Assembly (NCBI RefSeq): GCF_934202705.1
Contig: NZ_CAKPYE010000001.1
Coordinates: forward strand, 124,001-188,000
Direction of reading: 5' to 3'
DNA from: an uncultured Limosilactobacillus sp.
GTDB taxonomy: Bacteria > Bacillota > Bacilli > Lactobacillales > Lactobacillaceae
Length of the DNA stretch: 64,000 nt
Numbering within the stretch: position 1 is the first letter of the stretch; every line of letters starts with the position of its first letter. Of this stretch, positions 42,378 through 51,177 are shown piece after piece. The notes beneath the pieces are model-generated. The model was not told the origin of the DNA. It made no database searches and was given only the letters and a program-made list of their open reading frames with translations. Position numbers and translations under genes: made by a program.

Positions 42378-42422
42378 ATAAAAAAAGGCCTTCCCAGGTC
42401 CGGCGCCTAGAGAAAAGCCTTT
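42378..42422 (-). terminator. Terminator after rpmF
   Basis: AAAGGC and GCCTTT form the outer stem and GGCGCC lies inside, with a long T run on the minus strand. Confidence 0.7.
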
Positions 42423-42438
42423 ATTAAAAATTGTAAGC

Positions 42439-42627
42439 CTAGTTGTTCTTAGCAACAACTTCCTTACCATTGTAGAAACCACAGTTTGGACAAACCATGT
42501 GTGACTTGCGAAGTTCACCGCAGTTTGGACAAGGTGCTAAACCAGGAACAGTCAACTTAATGTGTCCCCGACGGTTACGCTTACGAGTCTTTGATGTCTT
42601 TCGTGCTGGTACAGCCATGTTTGACAC
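42439..42627 (-). CDS. rpmF: Ribosomal protein L32
   Basis: 62 aa: MAVPARKTSKTRKRNRRGHIKL after a two-residue lead, then CPNCGELRKSHMVCPNCGFYNGKEVV with four zinc-binding cysteines. The ATG at 42618 (MAVPARK) is the usual start of L32 and has GGAGGTGTCAAAC upstream; the longer frame begins MSNMAVP. It follows yceD, the conserved yceD-rpmF pair. Confidence 0.95.
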   Translation of the reverse strand: MSNMAVPARKTSKTRKRNRRGHIKLTVPGLAPCPNCGELRKSHMVCPNCGFYNGKEVVAKNN

Positions 42628-42671
42628 CTCCTTATATAATAAATTTTATCCACTTGGTTTTTAACCGTCCG

Positions 42672-43223
42672 CTAATCATCTGTGTCCTGATCAGGAAATA
42701 AATTTTTTAACTTAGCGAAACGTGGATCAACATGGTTAGTTTCCTGACGACCATCGTCAACTTCTTCCGTTAACGACCATCCTTGCCCAAAGGGTAACTG
42801 CTCATTTGATGCCTCGTCAGGAGTTAAAACCCGTGTTGGAATTTGTTCATAGATGTTTTCTATTAATGACTCATCAAAATCAATTAGCTGATGATCATAT
42901 GACAACAAGAAAACAACCTCTTGATCATCATACCGCTTTAAATGGCTCTTTTCTACCGTATAAATTTCAGAATAGCTAAAATCGAGCGGTAATTGCACGG
43001 GTTCTAATGAACGCGATGACGGAACTGTAATTTGTCCCTTAACATGTGCTGTGACGGTCGCATCGCCACCATCATAAGTCACATACCCATCTACATCCAT
43101 TGGCTGCGCATCCAAAATCTCATTTGGAAAGCGTTTAGTTAATGATGCTTTCAGATCAAAAGTACTACTAAAATGAAGTGGTTCTTCTGAATAACGATGC
43201 AATTCATTTAATGACCATTTCAT
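42672..43223 (-). CDS. YceD-family protein (DUF177)
   Basis: 183 aa with the family pattern SSTFDLKASL, DVDGYVTYDGGDATVTAHVKGQITVPSSRSLEPVQLPLDFSYSEIYT and VDPRFAKLKNLF near the end. In bacteria and plants YceD is needed for 23S rRNA accumulation and is nearly always adjacent to rpmF, as here. Highly acidic. Confidence 0.9.
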   Translation of the reverse strand: MKWSLNELHRYSEEPLHFSSTFDLKASLTKRFPNEILDAQPMDVDGYVTYDGGDATVTAHVKGQITVPSSRSLEPVQLPLDFSYSEIYTVEKSHLKRYDDQEVVFLLSYDHQLIDFDESLIENIYEQIPTRVLTPDEASNEQLPFGQGWSLTEEVDDGRQETNHVDPRFAKLKNLFPDQDTDD

Positions 43224-43277
43224 AGTACTTACCTCCTAATGCAACGAGCCCAATTATACGCTGACCAACTATGAATG

Positions 43278-44435
43278 TCAACGACTTTTACTTGACACTT
43301 CTAAACGAAGGGGGGCTCGTTTTAAATCCTGCTCTACCGGCGTAAAGTTTTGGTACAGCTTTCCTGCACGATAATCGAGATTGAGCAAACCTTCATGACG
43401 GGTCTGATCAACCTTAACAATGAGTGGATACCGTAATTGCTTCTTAATTTCGTGTAAATATTGTTGACCACGACGGGTAAATCCTAAAACGTGGTGGTAT
43501 GGATGCAAATTAACATTTGCCACTTCCTTAGCAGAAGCTTGAAGCACAACATACAAAAAGAGCCGCGTTAAATGAGCATAAGTATATCGCTTTGTTTTCG
43601 CATCTTTCATAAATTCATTAAAGGTTAAGTTTTGACCAGCCATTCGCTTAAGACGATATTCTAGTCCTTCTGACATTTGATAAATCCCAGCTAATTGGCT
43701 GATTGGTGCCTGAACTAGTTGATTTCGCAATAAAGGGTAAATTCGGTTCCAAGATGGTACCACCTTCAAACGATGTAATTGAGTTAAACCATTGGACGGT
43801 AATACTTGTTTTAAAGACTGCCAATTATGGTCTTGAACCGCCTGACGAATCGCACTGGCACTAGCAATTTCTCCTGATATTTCATGGTCATGATATTGAC
43901 TACCCTTGCGTTGAATTGGGATCAGGTTAAGTTTAAAGCCATTTTTAACTTTAGCCTTTGTATAACTAAATGCCAAAATGTCATTAGGATCAACTAGCGA
44001 AACGCCAAATTGTTCACGCAACTGAGTATTAAATTGGGTGGCGTAAGTTTGATTAAATTGTTTAAATTGGGCAGTAGAAAAATGATCTTCAAAATGAACC
44101 ATTCGTTCAAAATTCCAATCAGGATGCTCAGCACCAAACACTACGCTGTCCACCTGGAGATCAGCCAACAGCTTTAATGCCCCTTCTGCAAACCGGTCAG
44201 CGGGTTCGACTGCACTTGCTAATGGTAATTCGACTACGAGGTCAACCCCATTTTCTAAAGCTAAACTGGCCCGTTGCCACTTGTCTAAAATGGTGGGTTC
44301 TCCCCGTTGGGTAAAATTGCCACTCATCACTGCAATCACGACATCTGCATTAGTTAACTTACGTGCTTGCTGTAGATGGTATTGATGGCCGTTATGAAAT
44401 GGATTATATTCAACAATTAGACCGACGGCTTTCAT
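43278..44435 (-). CDS. tmcAL: tRNA(Met) cytidine acetate ligase TmcAL
   Basis: 385 aa from MKAVGLIVEYNPFHNGHQYHLQQARK. Forms N4-acetylcytidine at the wobble base of elongator tRNA-Met with acetate and ATP. The nucleotidyltransferase HNGH motif is at 13-16, MSGNFTQRGEP follows, and the tail DQTRHEGLLNLDYRA is conserved. I start at 44435 because the methyltransferase stop is one base upstream; the longer open frame to 44582 lies inside that gene. Confidence 0.93.
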   Translation of the reverse strand: MKAVGLIVEYNPFHNGHQYHLQQARKLTNADVVIAVMSGNFTQRGEPTILDKWQRASLALENGVDLVVELPLASAVEPADRFAEGALKLLADLQVDSVVFGAEHPDWNFERMVHFEDHFSTAQFKQFNQTYATQFNTQLREQFGVSLVDPNDILAFSYTKAKVKNGFKLNLIPIQRKGSQYHDHEISGEIASASAIRQAVQDHNWQSLKQVLPSNGLTQLHRLKVVPSWNRIYPLLRNQLVQAPISQLAGIYQMSEGLEYRLKRMAGQNLTFNEFMKDAKTKRYTYAHLTRLFLYVVLQASAKEVANVNLHPYHHVLGFTRRGQQYLHEIKKQLRYPLIVKVDQTRHEGLLNLDYRAGKLYQNFTPVEQDLKRAPLRLEVSSKSR

Positions 44436-44436
44436 C

Positions 44437-45180
44437 TCATTCACTCTTTCGACACTTGAAAAACCAACGCGTTGTTTGTTTATCTGGAACCTGCTCACCA
44501 TAATTGCTGGTAACATCAATGTCTTGAAAGCCACTTTCATGCAGGGCTTTAATAATCTGCTTAATCCGATATGATCGCTCAAAGTGTGTCTCAGTTAAAC
44601 GATGATAGTCACCATTTACCTGACGATCAAAAAATGAAAGTTCGTGGATCACGCCATGCGGAACATCATCATTTTGGTAACTTGACCACATAAAAAAACG
44701 TTGATCATCATCAGACTGATAATTAAACATATAGCCGGGATAAATAACATCAGTTTGATATGGTGTGATGAGATCAAATAAAAACTGTCCACCAGCGACT
44801 AAATGCTGTTCTACTTGCGTAAACACTTGTTGAACTTCAGTTAAATTTTGTAAATAACATAATGAGTCCGCAAAACAAGTAATGATATCAAACATTCCCA
44901 GTTCCTGTAATTCCAACATATTCGCCTGCACCAGCTGAAGTTCAACATTTGCTTCAATCGCATGTTGTGAAGCCAGTGCTAACATTTCTTCAGATAAATC
45001 AGCATCTGTCACTTCGTACCCAGCTTGTGCTAACAACACACCGAGTCGCCCTGCACCACCTGCTAAATCGAGCACTCGCTCTCTACCATTAGTACTTGCA
45101 CGAACGTACTGAAACCACTTCTGATAGAGCTCTTCATCAAAAAGCTCATCATAATATTGGGCAAAAGATCCATAAATCAT
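44437..45180 (-). CDS. Class I SAM-dependent methyltransferase
   Basis: 247 aa: MIYGSFAQYYDELF, SAM motif VLDLAGGAGRLGVLLAQAGYEVTDADLSEEML, and FDIITCFADSLCYL. This is the conserved methyltransferase next to tmcAL and rsfS in Bacilli (YqeM-type). Substrate unknown. It follows rsfS without a gap and precedes tmcAL by one base. Confidence 0.92.
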   Translation of the reverse strand: MIYGSFAQYYDELFDEELYQKWFQYVRASTNGRERVLDLAGGAGRLGVLLAQAGYEVTDADLSEEMLALASQHAIEANVELQLVQANMLELQELGMFDIITCFADSLCYLQNLTEVQQVFTQVEQHLVAGGQFLFDLITPYQTDVIYPGYMFNYQSDDDQRFFMWSSYQNDDVPHGVIHELSFFDRQVNGDYHRLTETHFERSYRIKQIIKALHESGFQDIDVTSNYGEQVPDKQTTRWFFKCRKSE

Positions 45181-45537
45181 CTAATCGTTAACCCATTTAT
45201 CAATGTTAACCAATGGTGCATCCGACCATAATTTCTCCAAGTTGTAAAAATGGCGCGTCTCATCACGAAAAACATGCACAACAACATCGCCAAGGTCCAC
45301 CAAAACCCATTGGGCAGCGTTTTTGCCTTCAACACTGCCAATCGTTAAATGTTCGTTATGTGCCATCTCAACAATTGCGTTGACAATCGCTTGAACTTGA
45401 CGATCTGACCCTCCGGTCATAAGCACAAAATAATCCGCCATTGGACTAATCTGATCGACCTTTAATGCAACAATATCTTCCGCACGTCGACCATCAGCTG
45501 CTTTAATCACTTTTTCCAATAATTTTGTACTGTCCAT
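45181..45537 (-). CDS. rsfS: Ribosome silencing factor RsfS
   Basis: 118 aa. Binds L14 and blocks subunit joining in slow growth. Core: IVALKVDQISPMADYFVLMTGGSDRQVQAIVNAIVE and GKNAAQWVLVDLGDVVVHVFRDETRHFYNLEKLWSDAP. It overlaps the yqeK stop by one base. Typical length. Confidence 0.96.
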   Translation of the reverse strand: MDSTKLLEKVIKAADGRRAEDIVALKVDQISPMADYFVLMTGGSDRQVQAIVNAIVEMAHNEHLTIGSVEGKNAAQWVLVDLGDVVVHVFRDETRHFYNLEKLWSDAPLVNIDKWVND

Positions 45538-46154
45538 TAATTAATTTCCTTTCTATACTTTGGTACCCAGGCGTTATATGTATCAATTGTCTTCGGATAG
45601 ACCGGCTTACCCTTTTCAACTAAGTATTCAAGAGTGTGTTTCGTTTGATAGGCCACCCCGGCTGCCAAATTAGTTTTAGTAATTTGGCGTGCTTCTTGAA
45701 CACCCGGAAAATCACGCCCGGGTTCAATATAGTCTGCCATATAGATAATTTGTGCTAGCTTAGTCATATATCGAGCACCAGTAGTGTGTTGGCGAATCGC
45801 ATTCAGAATGTCTTCATCATGCACTCCTAACTCACCTTTTACCATTTCAGCACCCACTACGCCGTGCCAAATTGCGTTTCCATACTGAAGCAATTCTGGT
45901 GCCATTTGATGTTCATGAATAATTTGAATGAAATCTTTATCTGGTCGTTGCTTCGCATAGTCATGACATAAACCGGCAACACTAGCTTTTTCAACATCAA
46001 CATTATTTAATTGAGCTAACTGAATTGCCATTTGTTCGACTCGACAAACATGTTCAAATCGTGATGGAGATAGTGCTGATTTCAAACGACTAATTAATTC
46101 GACCCGCGTTAGCGGTAGAAGGTGCTCATGATAGATTGTTTGTTGCTTAGTCAA
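45537..46154 (-). CDS. yqeK: YqeK-family HD phosphohydrolase (Ap4A hydrolase)
   Basis: 205 aa from the TTG at 46154 (LTKQQTIYHEH), which overlaps the nadD stop; no ATG lies between it and the HD domain. AAGGAG is 13 bases upstream. HD motif: SRFEHVCRVEQMAIQLAQLN, GLCHDYAK, and YMADYIEPGRDF. The family cleaves diadenosine tetraphosphate to ADP. The longer frame to 46223 would need a start deep in nadD. Confidence 0.92.
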   Translation of the reverse strand: MTKQQTIYHEHLLPLTRVELISRLKSALSPSRFEHVCRVEQMAIQLAQLNNVDVEKASVAGLCHDYAKQRPDKDFIQIIHEHQMAPELLQYGNAIWHGVVGAEMVKGELGVHDEDILNAIRQHTTGARYMTKLAQIIYMADYIEPGRDFPGVQEARQITKTNLAAGVAYQTKHTLEYLVEKGKPVYPKTIDTYNAWVPKYRKEIN

Positions 46155-46776
46155 TGTATAACTGATGCTCCTTAATATATTGTTCAACTTTTTCTGGAAC
46201 CATGTATTTAATTGATCGACCATCGTGAATCCGTTGACGAATATCGCTGGATGAAAAATCTACTTCTGGCACATCCACCCAAATAACCGGAAATTCACTA
46301 TGGTTGCGTGCCCCAGGTCGGTGGACACCCACAAAATTCACTATTTTGAGCAAATCTTGAATTCGATACCACTTCGGTAGGTAGTCAACCATATCACCGC
46401 CAATAATAAAATAGTAGTCCACATCGGGATGGTGTTGCTTTAGTTCACGAATTGTATCAAAAGTATAACTCACACCACCGCGTTCAATTTCGGTCAACTC
46501 CAGTCCCAAAAATGGATTCCCGTGAATCGCCAACTGCAGCATTTCAACGCGTAGTTTAGCAGCAATCGCACTTTTTTTATCAACGTGCGGTGGGATCATA
46601 TCAGGCATCAATAAGACTTTATCTAATCCTAAAGTCCTGCCAACCTGATCCGCAACCAGGAGGTGAGCATTGTGAACCGGATTGAATGTGCCACCATAAA
46701 GTCCGATTCGCTTCCGTCGCTTCACGTTAACTCGCTGATACTCCACTTTCGGTACTGTTTGAACAGTCGCTCGCAA
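46147..46776 (-). CDS. nadD: Nicotinate-nucleotide adenylyltransferase
   Basis: 209 aa. Makes deamido-NAD from NaMN and ATP. After a 20-residue lead it reads KRIGLYGGTFNPVHNAHLLVADQVG, with the (T/H)xGH-like motif HNAH, and later YYFIIGGDMVDYLPKWY and SSSDIRQRI. The lead resembles other lactobacillar NadD proteins. It lies between yhbY and yqeK. Confidence 0.93.
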   Translation of the reverse strand: MRATVQTVPKVEYQRVNVKRRKRIGLYGGTFNPVHNAHLLVADQVGRTLGLDKVLLMPDMIPPHVDKKSAIAAKLRVEMLQLAIHGNPFLGLELTEIERGGVSYTFDTIRELKQHHPDVDYYFIIGGDMVDYLPKWYRIQDLLKIVNFVGVHRPGARNHSEFPVIWVDVPEVDFSSSDIRQRIHDGRSIKYMVPEKVEQYIKEHQLYID

Positions 46777-46788
46777 AACTACCGCTCC

Positions 46789-47106
46789 TTAAATCTTTTT
46801 TACTCTTAATGAAACATTTCTGCACTCAGGTTGATCAGATTCTTTAAACAAGACTAGCACGCGACCAATAATTTGAACAACATCAATCCTACTATGTGCT
46901 TCAATATAATTACGCACATCATCAGTCGTTACATCAGCATTTTGCAGAATATTTACTTTAATCAGTTCACGGCGATTAAGTGCACCATCTAATTGTGCAA
47001 GCCATTCCGGTGTCAAGCCATTTTTACCAACACTAAAAATTGCTTGAAAATGATTAGCCTGTGCTCGTAGGTAACGTTTTTGTTTTCCCCGTAATTTCAA
47101 TTCCAT
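46789..47106 (-). CDS. yhbY: YhbY-family RNA-binding protein
   Basis: 105 aa CRM-domain protein: MELKLRGKQKRYLRAQANHFQAIFSVGKNGLTPEWLAQLDGAL, RELIKVNILQN and QIIGRVLVLFK, the CRM fold. It associates with pre-50S ribosomes. It sits 12 bases after yqeH in the conserved block. Confidence 0.95.
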   Translation of the reverse strand: MELKLRGKQKRYLRAQANHFQAIFSVGKNGLTPEWLAQLDGALNRRELIKVNILQNADVTTDDVRNYIEAHSRIDVVQIIGRVLVLFKESDQPECRNVSLRVKKI

Positions 47107-47118
47107 TCTCCTTACTAA

Positions 47119-48246
47119 TTAAATCATTGCTCGACGTGTCAGAACTCGTACGCCCTTGGGTGCCCAGCCAGTAATTGAAACTCCAGCTGGAACTGTAATC
47201 CATCCTAAACCTTCATAGACAAGATCAGTTTTTTCATTAGTTGAAAATTCAAAACGTTCCAATGGTGGAATTTGATTACGGCTTTCTTTACTTGGTGGGG
47301 TTAGTAAATTACCCAGATGCTTAGAATAAAACGAATCCGCATTCTGCAACTTTGTCCGATGTAGCTTAAGATTATTATCAAAATATGCAACTACACCATT
47401 TTTAGATCCCTGTAAAAAATCAAAACGACCAATCCCACCAATAAAAATGGTTTGCCCAGCAGATAATTGATATGTCCGCGGTTTAATTTCCTTTTGCGGT
47501 GCCACAAGTTTCAAGTCTTGCGCCGGCAATACATGTGCCATTTGATGCTGATGAATGATTCCAGGAGTATCAATTAGCTCCTGACCATCATCAAGTGGAA
47601 TTTCAATTTTATCAAGAGTCGTCCCTGGAAAGCGGGAAGTCGTAATTAAGTCTTGAACACCTGTCCGTTGTTTAATGATTTGATTAATCAACGTTGATTT
47701 TCCAACATTTGTGACCCCCACTACATAGACATCGCGATGATTACGATATTTTTCAATCGTCGTTAATAGCTCTTCAATTTGGTGGTTTTTCTTTGCCGAG
47801 ACTAACAATGTATCGATTGGACGAATACCTGCTAGATTAGCCTGTTGGCGAATCCAATCACGCAATTTTGAACGGCGTAAAGAACGTGGCAATAAATCTT
47901 CTTTATTACCAACTAATAAAACCGGGTTATCACCAACAAACCGGTGAAGTCCAGGGATCAAACTGCCGTTAAAATCAAAAATATCAACCACATAAACAAT
48001 TAACGCCCGGGCATCTCGAATGTGATTCAACAATTGTAAAAAATCATCATCAGTTAAGGAAACCGGTGCAATTTCATTATAGTGACGTAACCGAAAACAC
48101 CGTTGACAATATAATTCATTAGTTTCCAATCCTTTTTTTACCGCTGCTGTCGGCGTATAGCCCAGTTTATGAGGATCAGTCGATTGAATTACTGCTCCAC
48201 AGCCAATGCAGCGTAATTCTTCACTCAATTTAATTTGTTCAGTCAT
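47119..48246 (-). CDS. yqeH: Ribosome biogenesis GTPase YqeH
   Basis: 375 aa. Circularly permuted GTPase for 30S assembly. N-terminal zinc finger (RCIGCGAVIQS and YCQRCFRLRHYN), then G4 VGNKEDLLPRSL before G1 GVTNVGKSTLINQII and G3 DTPGI. C-terminal domain follows. It overlaps yqeG by 8 bases. Confidence 0.96.
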   Translation of the reverse strand: MTEQIKLSEELRCIGCGAVIQSTDPHKLGYTPTAAVKKGLETNELYCQRCFRLRHYNEIAPVSLTDDDFLQLLNHIRDARALIVYVVDIFDFNGSLIPGLHRFVGDNPVLLVGNKEDLLPRSLRRSKLRDWIRQQANLAGIRPIDTLLVSAKKNHQIEELLTTIEKYRNHRDVYVVGVTNVGKSTLINQIIKQRTGVQDLITTSRFPGTTLDKIEIPLDDGQELIDTPGIIHQHQMAHVLPAQDLKLVAPQKEIKPRTYQLSAGQTIFIGGIGRFDFLQGSKNGVVAYFDNNLKLHRTKLQNADSFYSKHLGNLLTPPSKESRNQIPPLERFEFSTNEKTDLVYEGLGWITVPAGVSITGWAPKGVRVLTRRAMI

Positions 48247-48769
48247 TCAAATCCTCCTGCCAAGTTAGTTCTGGATATTGATTAAGCAAGTCTTTCATCA
48301 CAAACTTTTCAAAAAAGCGATTGATCCGCGTATCCCACTTGTCCGTGTTAATTAATGGTTGAACCAAAATTGACCGTACCCCTGCCACGTTCGCAGCCAG
48401 CATATCCGTCATTAATTGATCGCCAACCATCACAACTTCACTTTTTGATAGTCCTAATCGCTGACGCGCAGTACTGATGCCAAAACTAAGTGGTTTTAAT
48501 GAACGCGACACAAATGGCAACTGAAGGTGTTGAACTGCCTTAGCAACCCGCTGCGCACTGTTGTTTGAAACAACAATTAAAGGAATGCCTGCCCGACGCA
48601 AATCAGTCATCCATTGCCTTAATTCGGGAGTTCCATCCGGATTGTTCCAAGCAATCAAAGTATTATCCAGGTCGGATAATACTGCCTTAATCCCCTGCCG
48701 TTTTAATTGATCAGGTGAAATATTATAAACTGTTTTGACCATCCAGGTTGGTTTAAATTTTGCTATCAA
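48239..48769 (-). CDS. yqeG: YqeG-family HAD phosphatase
   Basis: 176 aa. HAD motif 1 SDLDNTLIAWNNPDG (nucleophile Asp), motif 2 VVSNNS, motif 4 MVGDQLMTDMLAAN. Resembles mitochondrial phosphatidylglycerophosphatase GEP4, so a phospholipid phosphatase activity is possible. First in the yqeG-to-tmcAL run; rplT lies upstream with a terminator between. Confidence 0.93.
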   Translation of the reverse strand: MIAKFKPTWMVKTVYNISPDQLKRQGIKAVLSDLDNTLIAWNNPDGTPELRQWMTDLRRAGIPLIVVSNNSAQRVAKAVQHLQLPFVSRSLKPLSFGISTARQRLGLSKSEVVMVGDQLMTDMLAANVAGVRSILVQPLINTDKWDTRINRFFEKFVMKDLLNQYPELTWQEDLND

Positions 48770-48832
48770 TGTCTTACCTCATCTTTTGTTAATCAATCTA
48801 ATTATAACGATTGACTAAGAGTGGTTCAATTA

Positions 48833-48874
48833 ATAAAAAAAGATTAGGGTCACTGCTCTGGGTTCCCCTAATCT
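48833..48874 (-). terminator. Terminator after rplT
   Basis: AGATTAGGG and CCCTAATCT form the stem on the minus strand with a T run; ends the infC-rpmI-rplT unit. Confidence 0.85.
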
Positions 48875-48890
48875 AACTAAAATTAATGGA

Positions 48891-49244
48891 TTAGTTTAAA
48901 GCCTTCTTAGCTTCATCAACAACCGCTTTAAATCCTTCTGGGTCGTTAACTGCTAAGTCTGCTAACATCTTCCGGTTAATGTCAATGTTGGCAAGCTTTA
49001 AGCCATGCATTAACTTGCTGTAGCTAATATCGTTCATTCGTGCACCAGCATTGATCCGTGCAATCCATAATTCACGGAACTTACGCTTGTTAACCTTCCG
49101 GTCACGGAAAGCGTAAGTGTAACCCTTCATTACTTGATCCTTAGCAGTCTTGAAAAGACGATGTTTTGATCCAGTATAACCCTTAGCTAACTTCATAATG
49201 CGCTTACGACGAGCGCGTGTAACTGTTCCACCTTTAACTCGCAT
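48891..49244 (-). CDS. rplT: Ribosomal protein L20
   Basis: 117 aa: MRVKGGTVTRARRKRIMKLAKGYTGSKHRLFKTAKDQVMKG, then RDRKVNKRKFRELWIARINAG, the L20 signature. Binds 23S rRNA and, in Firmicutes, is the ligand of the leader RNA ahead of infC. Typical length. Confidence 0.98.
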   Translation of the reverse strand: MRVKGGTVTRARRKRIMKLAKGYTGSKHRLFKTAKDQVMKGYTYAFRDRKVNKRKFRELWIARINAGARMNDISYSKLMHGLKLANIDINRKMLADLAVNDPEGFKAVVDEAKKALN

Positions 49245-49297
49245 AGTGGTAACCTCCTAGTTTGATTTGTATTGTTAAATTTATTTAGCAGTATGCA

Positions 49298-49495
49298 TTA
49301 CTTCGAAGGAAGCATTTTCTTGAAACGCTTTACGTTAGTCTTGTCTAACATACTAAGGCCACGTAATTGGCGACGTTGCTTCTTGGTCTTACCGTGGAAA
49401 CGGTGACTAGTAAATGAGTTACCACTCTTAAAACCGCCTTTAGCAGTCCGCTTAAAACGCTTTGCAGCAGCGCGATTAGTCTTCATCTTTGGCAT
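49298..49495 (-). CDS. rpmI: Ribosomal protein L35
   Basis: 65 aa: MPKMKTNRAAAKRFKRTAKGGFKSG and HFHGKTKKQRRQLRGLSMLDKTNVKRFKKMLP. Very basic, as in L35. Between infC and rplT in the usual order. Confidence 0.98.
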   Translation of the reverse strand: MPKMKTNRAAAKRFKRTAKGGFKSGNSFTSHRFHGKTKKQRRQLRGLSMLDKTNVKRFKKMLPSK

Positions 49496-49515
49496 AACTA
49501 TTTCCTACCTTCTCT

Positions 49516-50040
49516 TTATTTTTTTGCCTTATCTGTAATTGGGGCAAGTGTTAAAAACATGCTCCGTCCTTCCATCTTTGGTCGTTGAACAACGGTGGCA
49601 ATGTCTTTAGTCTCATCTGCCATCTTTTCAATCATGTCACGACCGATATCCTTATGCGTGATCGCCCGACCACGGAAACGTAACGAAACTCGAACCTTAT
49701 CACCTTTAGCGATAAATTTGCGAACACGATTTAACTTTACATTAAAATCATTCGTATCAATCGTTGGGCTCAAACGAATTTCCTTAACTGCTTGAGTTTT
49801 TTGATTCTTACGAGCTTCACGTTCCTTCTTTTGCATCTCAAAACGATACTTTCCGTAATCCATAATTCGGGCAACCGCCGGACGTGCCTTTGGTGCAACA
49901 AGTACTAAGTCTAAATCAGCATCTTCAGCTAACTGTAAGGCTTCCCGCTTGGACTTAATCCCTAATTGATTACCATTTTGGTCAATCAAGCGAACTTCTC
50001 TGGCACGGATACCGTTATTGACATTCATTCCTTGAGCTAT
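49516..50040 (-). CDS. infC: Translation initiation factor IF-3, with non-canonical AUA start
   Basis: 174 aa. Keeps 30S free of 50S and proofreads initiation. The sequence reads IAQGMNVNNGIRAREVRLIDQNG, aligning residue by residue with the AUU-initiated N-terminus of B. subtilis IF-3. The aligned codon here is ATA at 50040, nine bases after GGAGG. ATT at 50046 is only three bases from GGAGG and the ATG at 50028 is 21 bases away. Rare infC starts allow autorepression. Downstream: KSKREALQLAEDADLDLVLVAP and GRAITHKDIGRDM. Confidence 0.88.
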   Translation of the reverse strand: MAQGMNVNNGIRAREVRLIDQNGNQLGIKSKREALQLAEDADLDLVLVAPKARPAVARIMDYGKYRFEMQKKEREARKNQKTQAVKEIRLSPTIDTNDFNVKLNRVRKFIAKGDKVRVSLRFRGRAITHKDIGRDMIEKMADETKDIATVVQRPKMEGRSMFLTLAPITDKAKK

Positions 50041-50077
50041 GGCAATACACCTCCAATTTTGATAACGAAAGAACAAG

Positions 50078-50215
50078 CAAAAAAAGCGGAATGCAATGCA
50101 CCCCGCTTGAAAATACTAAACTACGCAATTAGTCTAGCTTCATTCAACTCGTCAGCCCGGCAACTCTGGTCACCAAGGCGAGAAGCGGGTGCTTCTGCTT
50201 TTCTTTCAACAAATA
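50078..50215 (-). ncRNA. L20 leader controlling infC-rpmI-rplT
   Basis: The minus-strand leader contains AAGCAGAAGCACCCGCTTCTCGCC and later the terminator AAGCGGGGTGCA-TGCATTCCGCTT followed by seven Ts. GCACCCGCTT can pair with AAGCGGGGTGC, giving the alternate structure of the Firmicutes L20 leader, in which L20 binding favours termination. Confidence 0.88.
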
Positions 50216-50217
50216 AT

Positions 50218-50246
50218 AGGTTAATCAATTTCTGTAATTTTGTCAA
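50218..50246 (-). promoter_or_regulatory. Promoter of the L20 operon
   Basis: TTGACA (50246-50241) and TAACCT (50223-50218) on the minus strand, spacer 17, just ahead of the L20 leader. Confidence 0.55.
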
Positions 50247-50262
50247 GCATAAAAATCAAACT

Positions 50263-51177
50263 TTAGCCCTTTTGACGAAGGTTTGGCCCAATCATTTTTA
50301 CTTCACGAGATAAGAAACGAATTCGTTCCATTATGCGCTGCGCTTTCAACGGTTCATTATTACCGTTACTATCTTGTGCTAAATGATCAGTCAATTCATC
50401 TAATGAAAAGTTAGAACTAAAAAAGGTCGGTAGCTCTTCCTGCATTCGATATTCTAAAATCACCCCTAAAACTTCGTCACGCAACCAGGGAGACAAAGCA
50501 TCCGCTCCAATATCATCCAACATTAAAATTGGTGCTTGCTTTACTTCATCCCGATCTTGTTCAGTTGTATGGCGAGCAATTGAGCCTTTCATATTGACCG
50601 CAAAGGTTGGAAAATGAACTAACATGCTGTTAATTCCTTGATCAGCAAGTTCATTGGCAATTGCGCCTAATAAATATGTCTTGCCAACCCCAAAGCTACC
50701 AGAAAGGTACAATCCTGGTGTAAAGTCATGATTTTGAGTGTAATGATTAATAAATCTAACTGCCGCATTGAGCGCTGCTGTTCGACCCTCGTTACTAGTA
50801 TAGTAATCATCCAGTGTTGCCCGTTCAATAAACTTTGGCATATATCGCTTACTAACGCGCCGCCGTTTTGCTTGAACTGCTTGTTGCTCTAATAATTCAG
50901 TAGTTGGGACATAGGTAACATCAATTTGTCCCGCGGATATCAATAATCGCGGAGTGTAACCCGGAGCAACGCTAGGGGTACCATTTTGAGCCAGATGTTT
51001 TTCATGAACGTATTCATACAACTTAGATCGTCCTCGTTGAATATCTTCACTCGTTAAACGATCTTGGTTATTGTGAAGAAACTGTTTAACATCTTCATCA
51101 GCAAACACTTCCGCAAAAATTTGATCTGTAGCATTCTGCTTGCCTTGGCTTTTTAAAAACTTCCTTAATGGTTCCAC
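50263..51177 (-). CDS. dnaI: Primosomal protein DnaI (helicase loader)
   Basis: 304 aa AAA+ protein that loads the replicative helicase. N-terminal helicase-binding region, then Walker A GSFGVGKTYLLG, Walker B PILMLDDIGADA, and sensor residues in FFSSNFSLDELTDHLA. Start overlaps the dnaB stop by one base. Works with PriA (1222) and DnaB. Confidence 0.95.
   Translation of the reverse strand: MEPLRKFLKSQGKQNATDQIFAEVFADEDVKQFLHNNQDRLTSEDIQRGRSKLYEYVHEKHLAQNGTPSVAPGYTPRLLISAGQIDVTYVPTTELLEQQAVQAKRRRVSKRYMPKFIERATLDDYYTSNEGRTAALNAAVRFINHYTQNHDFTPGLYLSGSFGVGKTYLLGAIANELADQGINSMLVHFPTFAVNMKGSIARHTTEQDRDEVKQAPILMLDDIGADALSPWLRDEVLGVILEYRMQEELPTFFSSNFSLDELTDHLAQDSNGNNEPLKAQRIMERIRFLSREVKMIGPNLRQKG

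Noticed and set aside
44436..44582. Longer N-terminus of TmcAL (434 aa)
   Set aside because: It lies inside the upstream methyltransferase in another frame; the conserved start MKAVGLIVEYNP begins at 44435.
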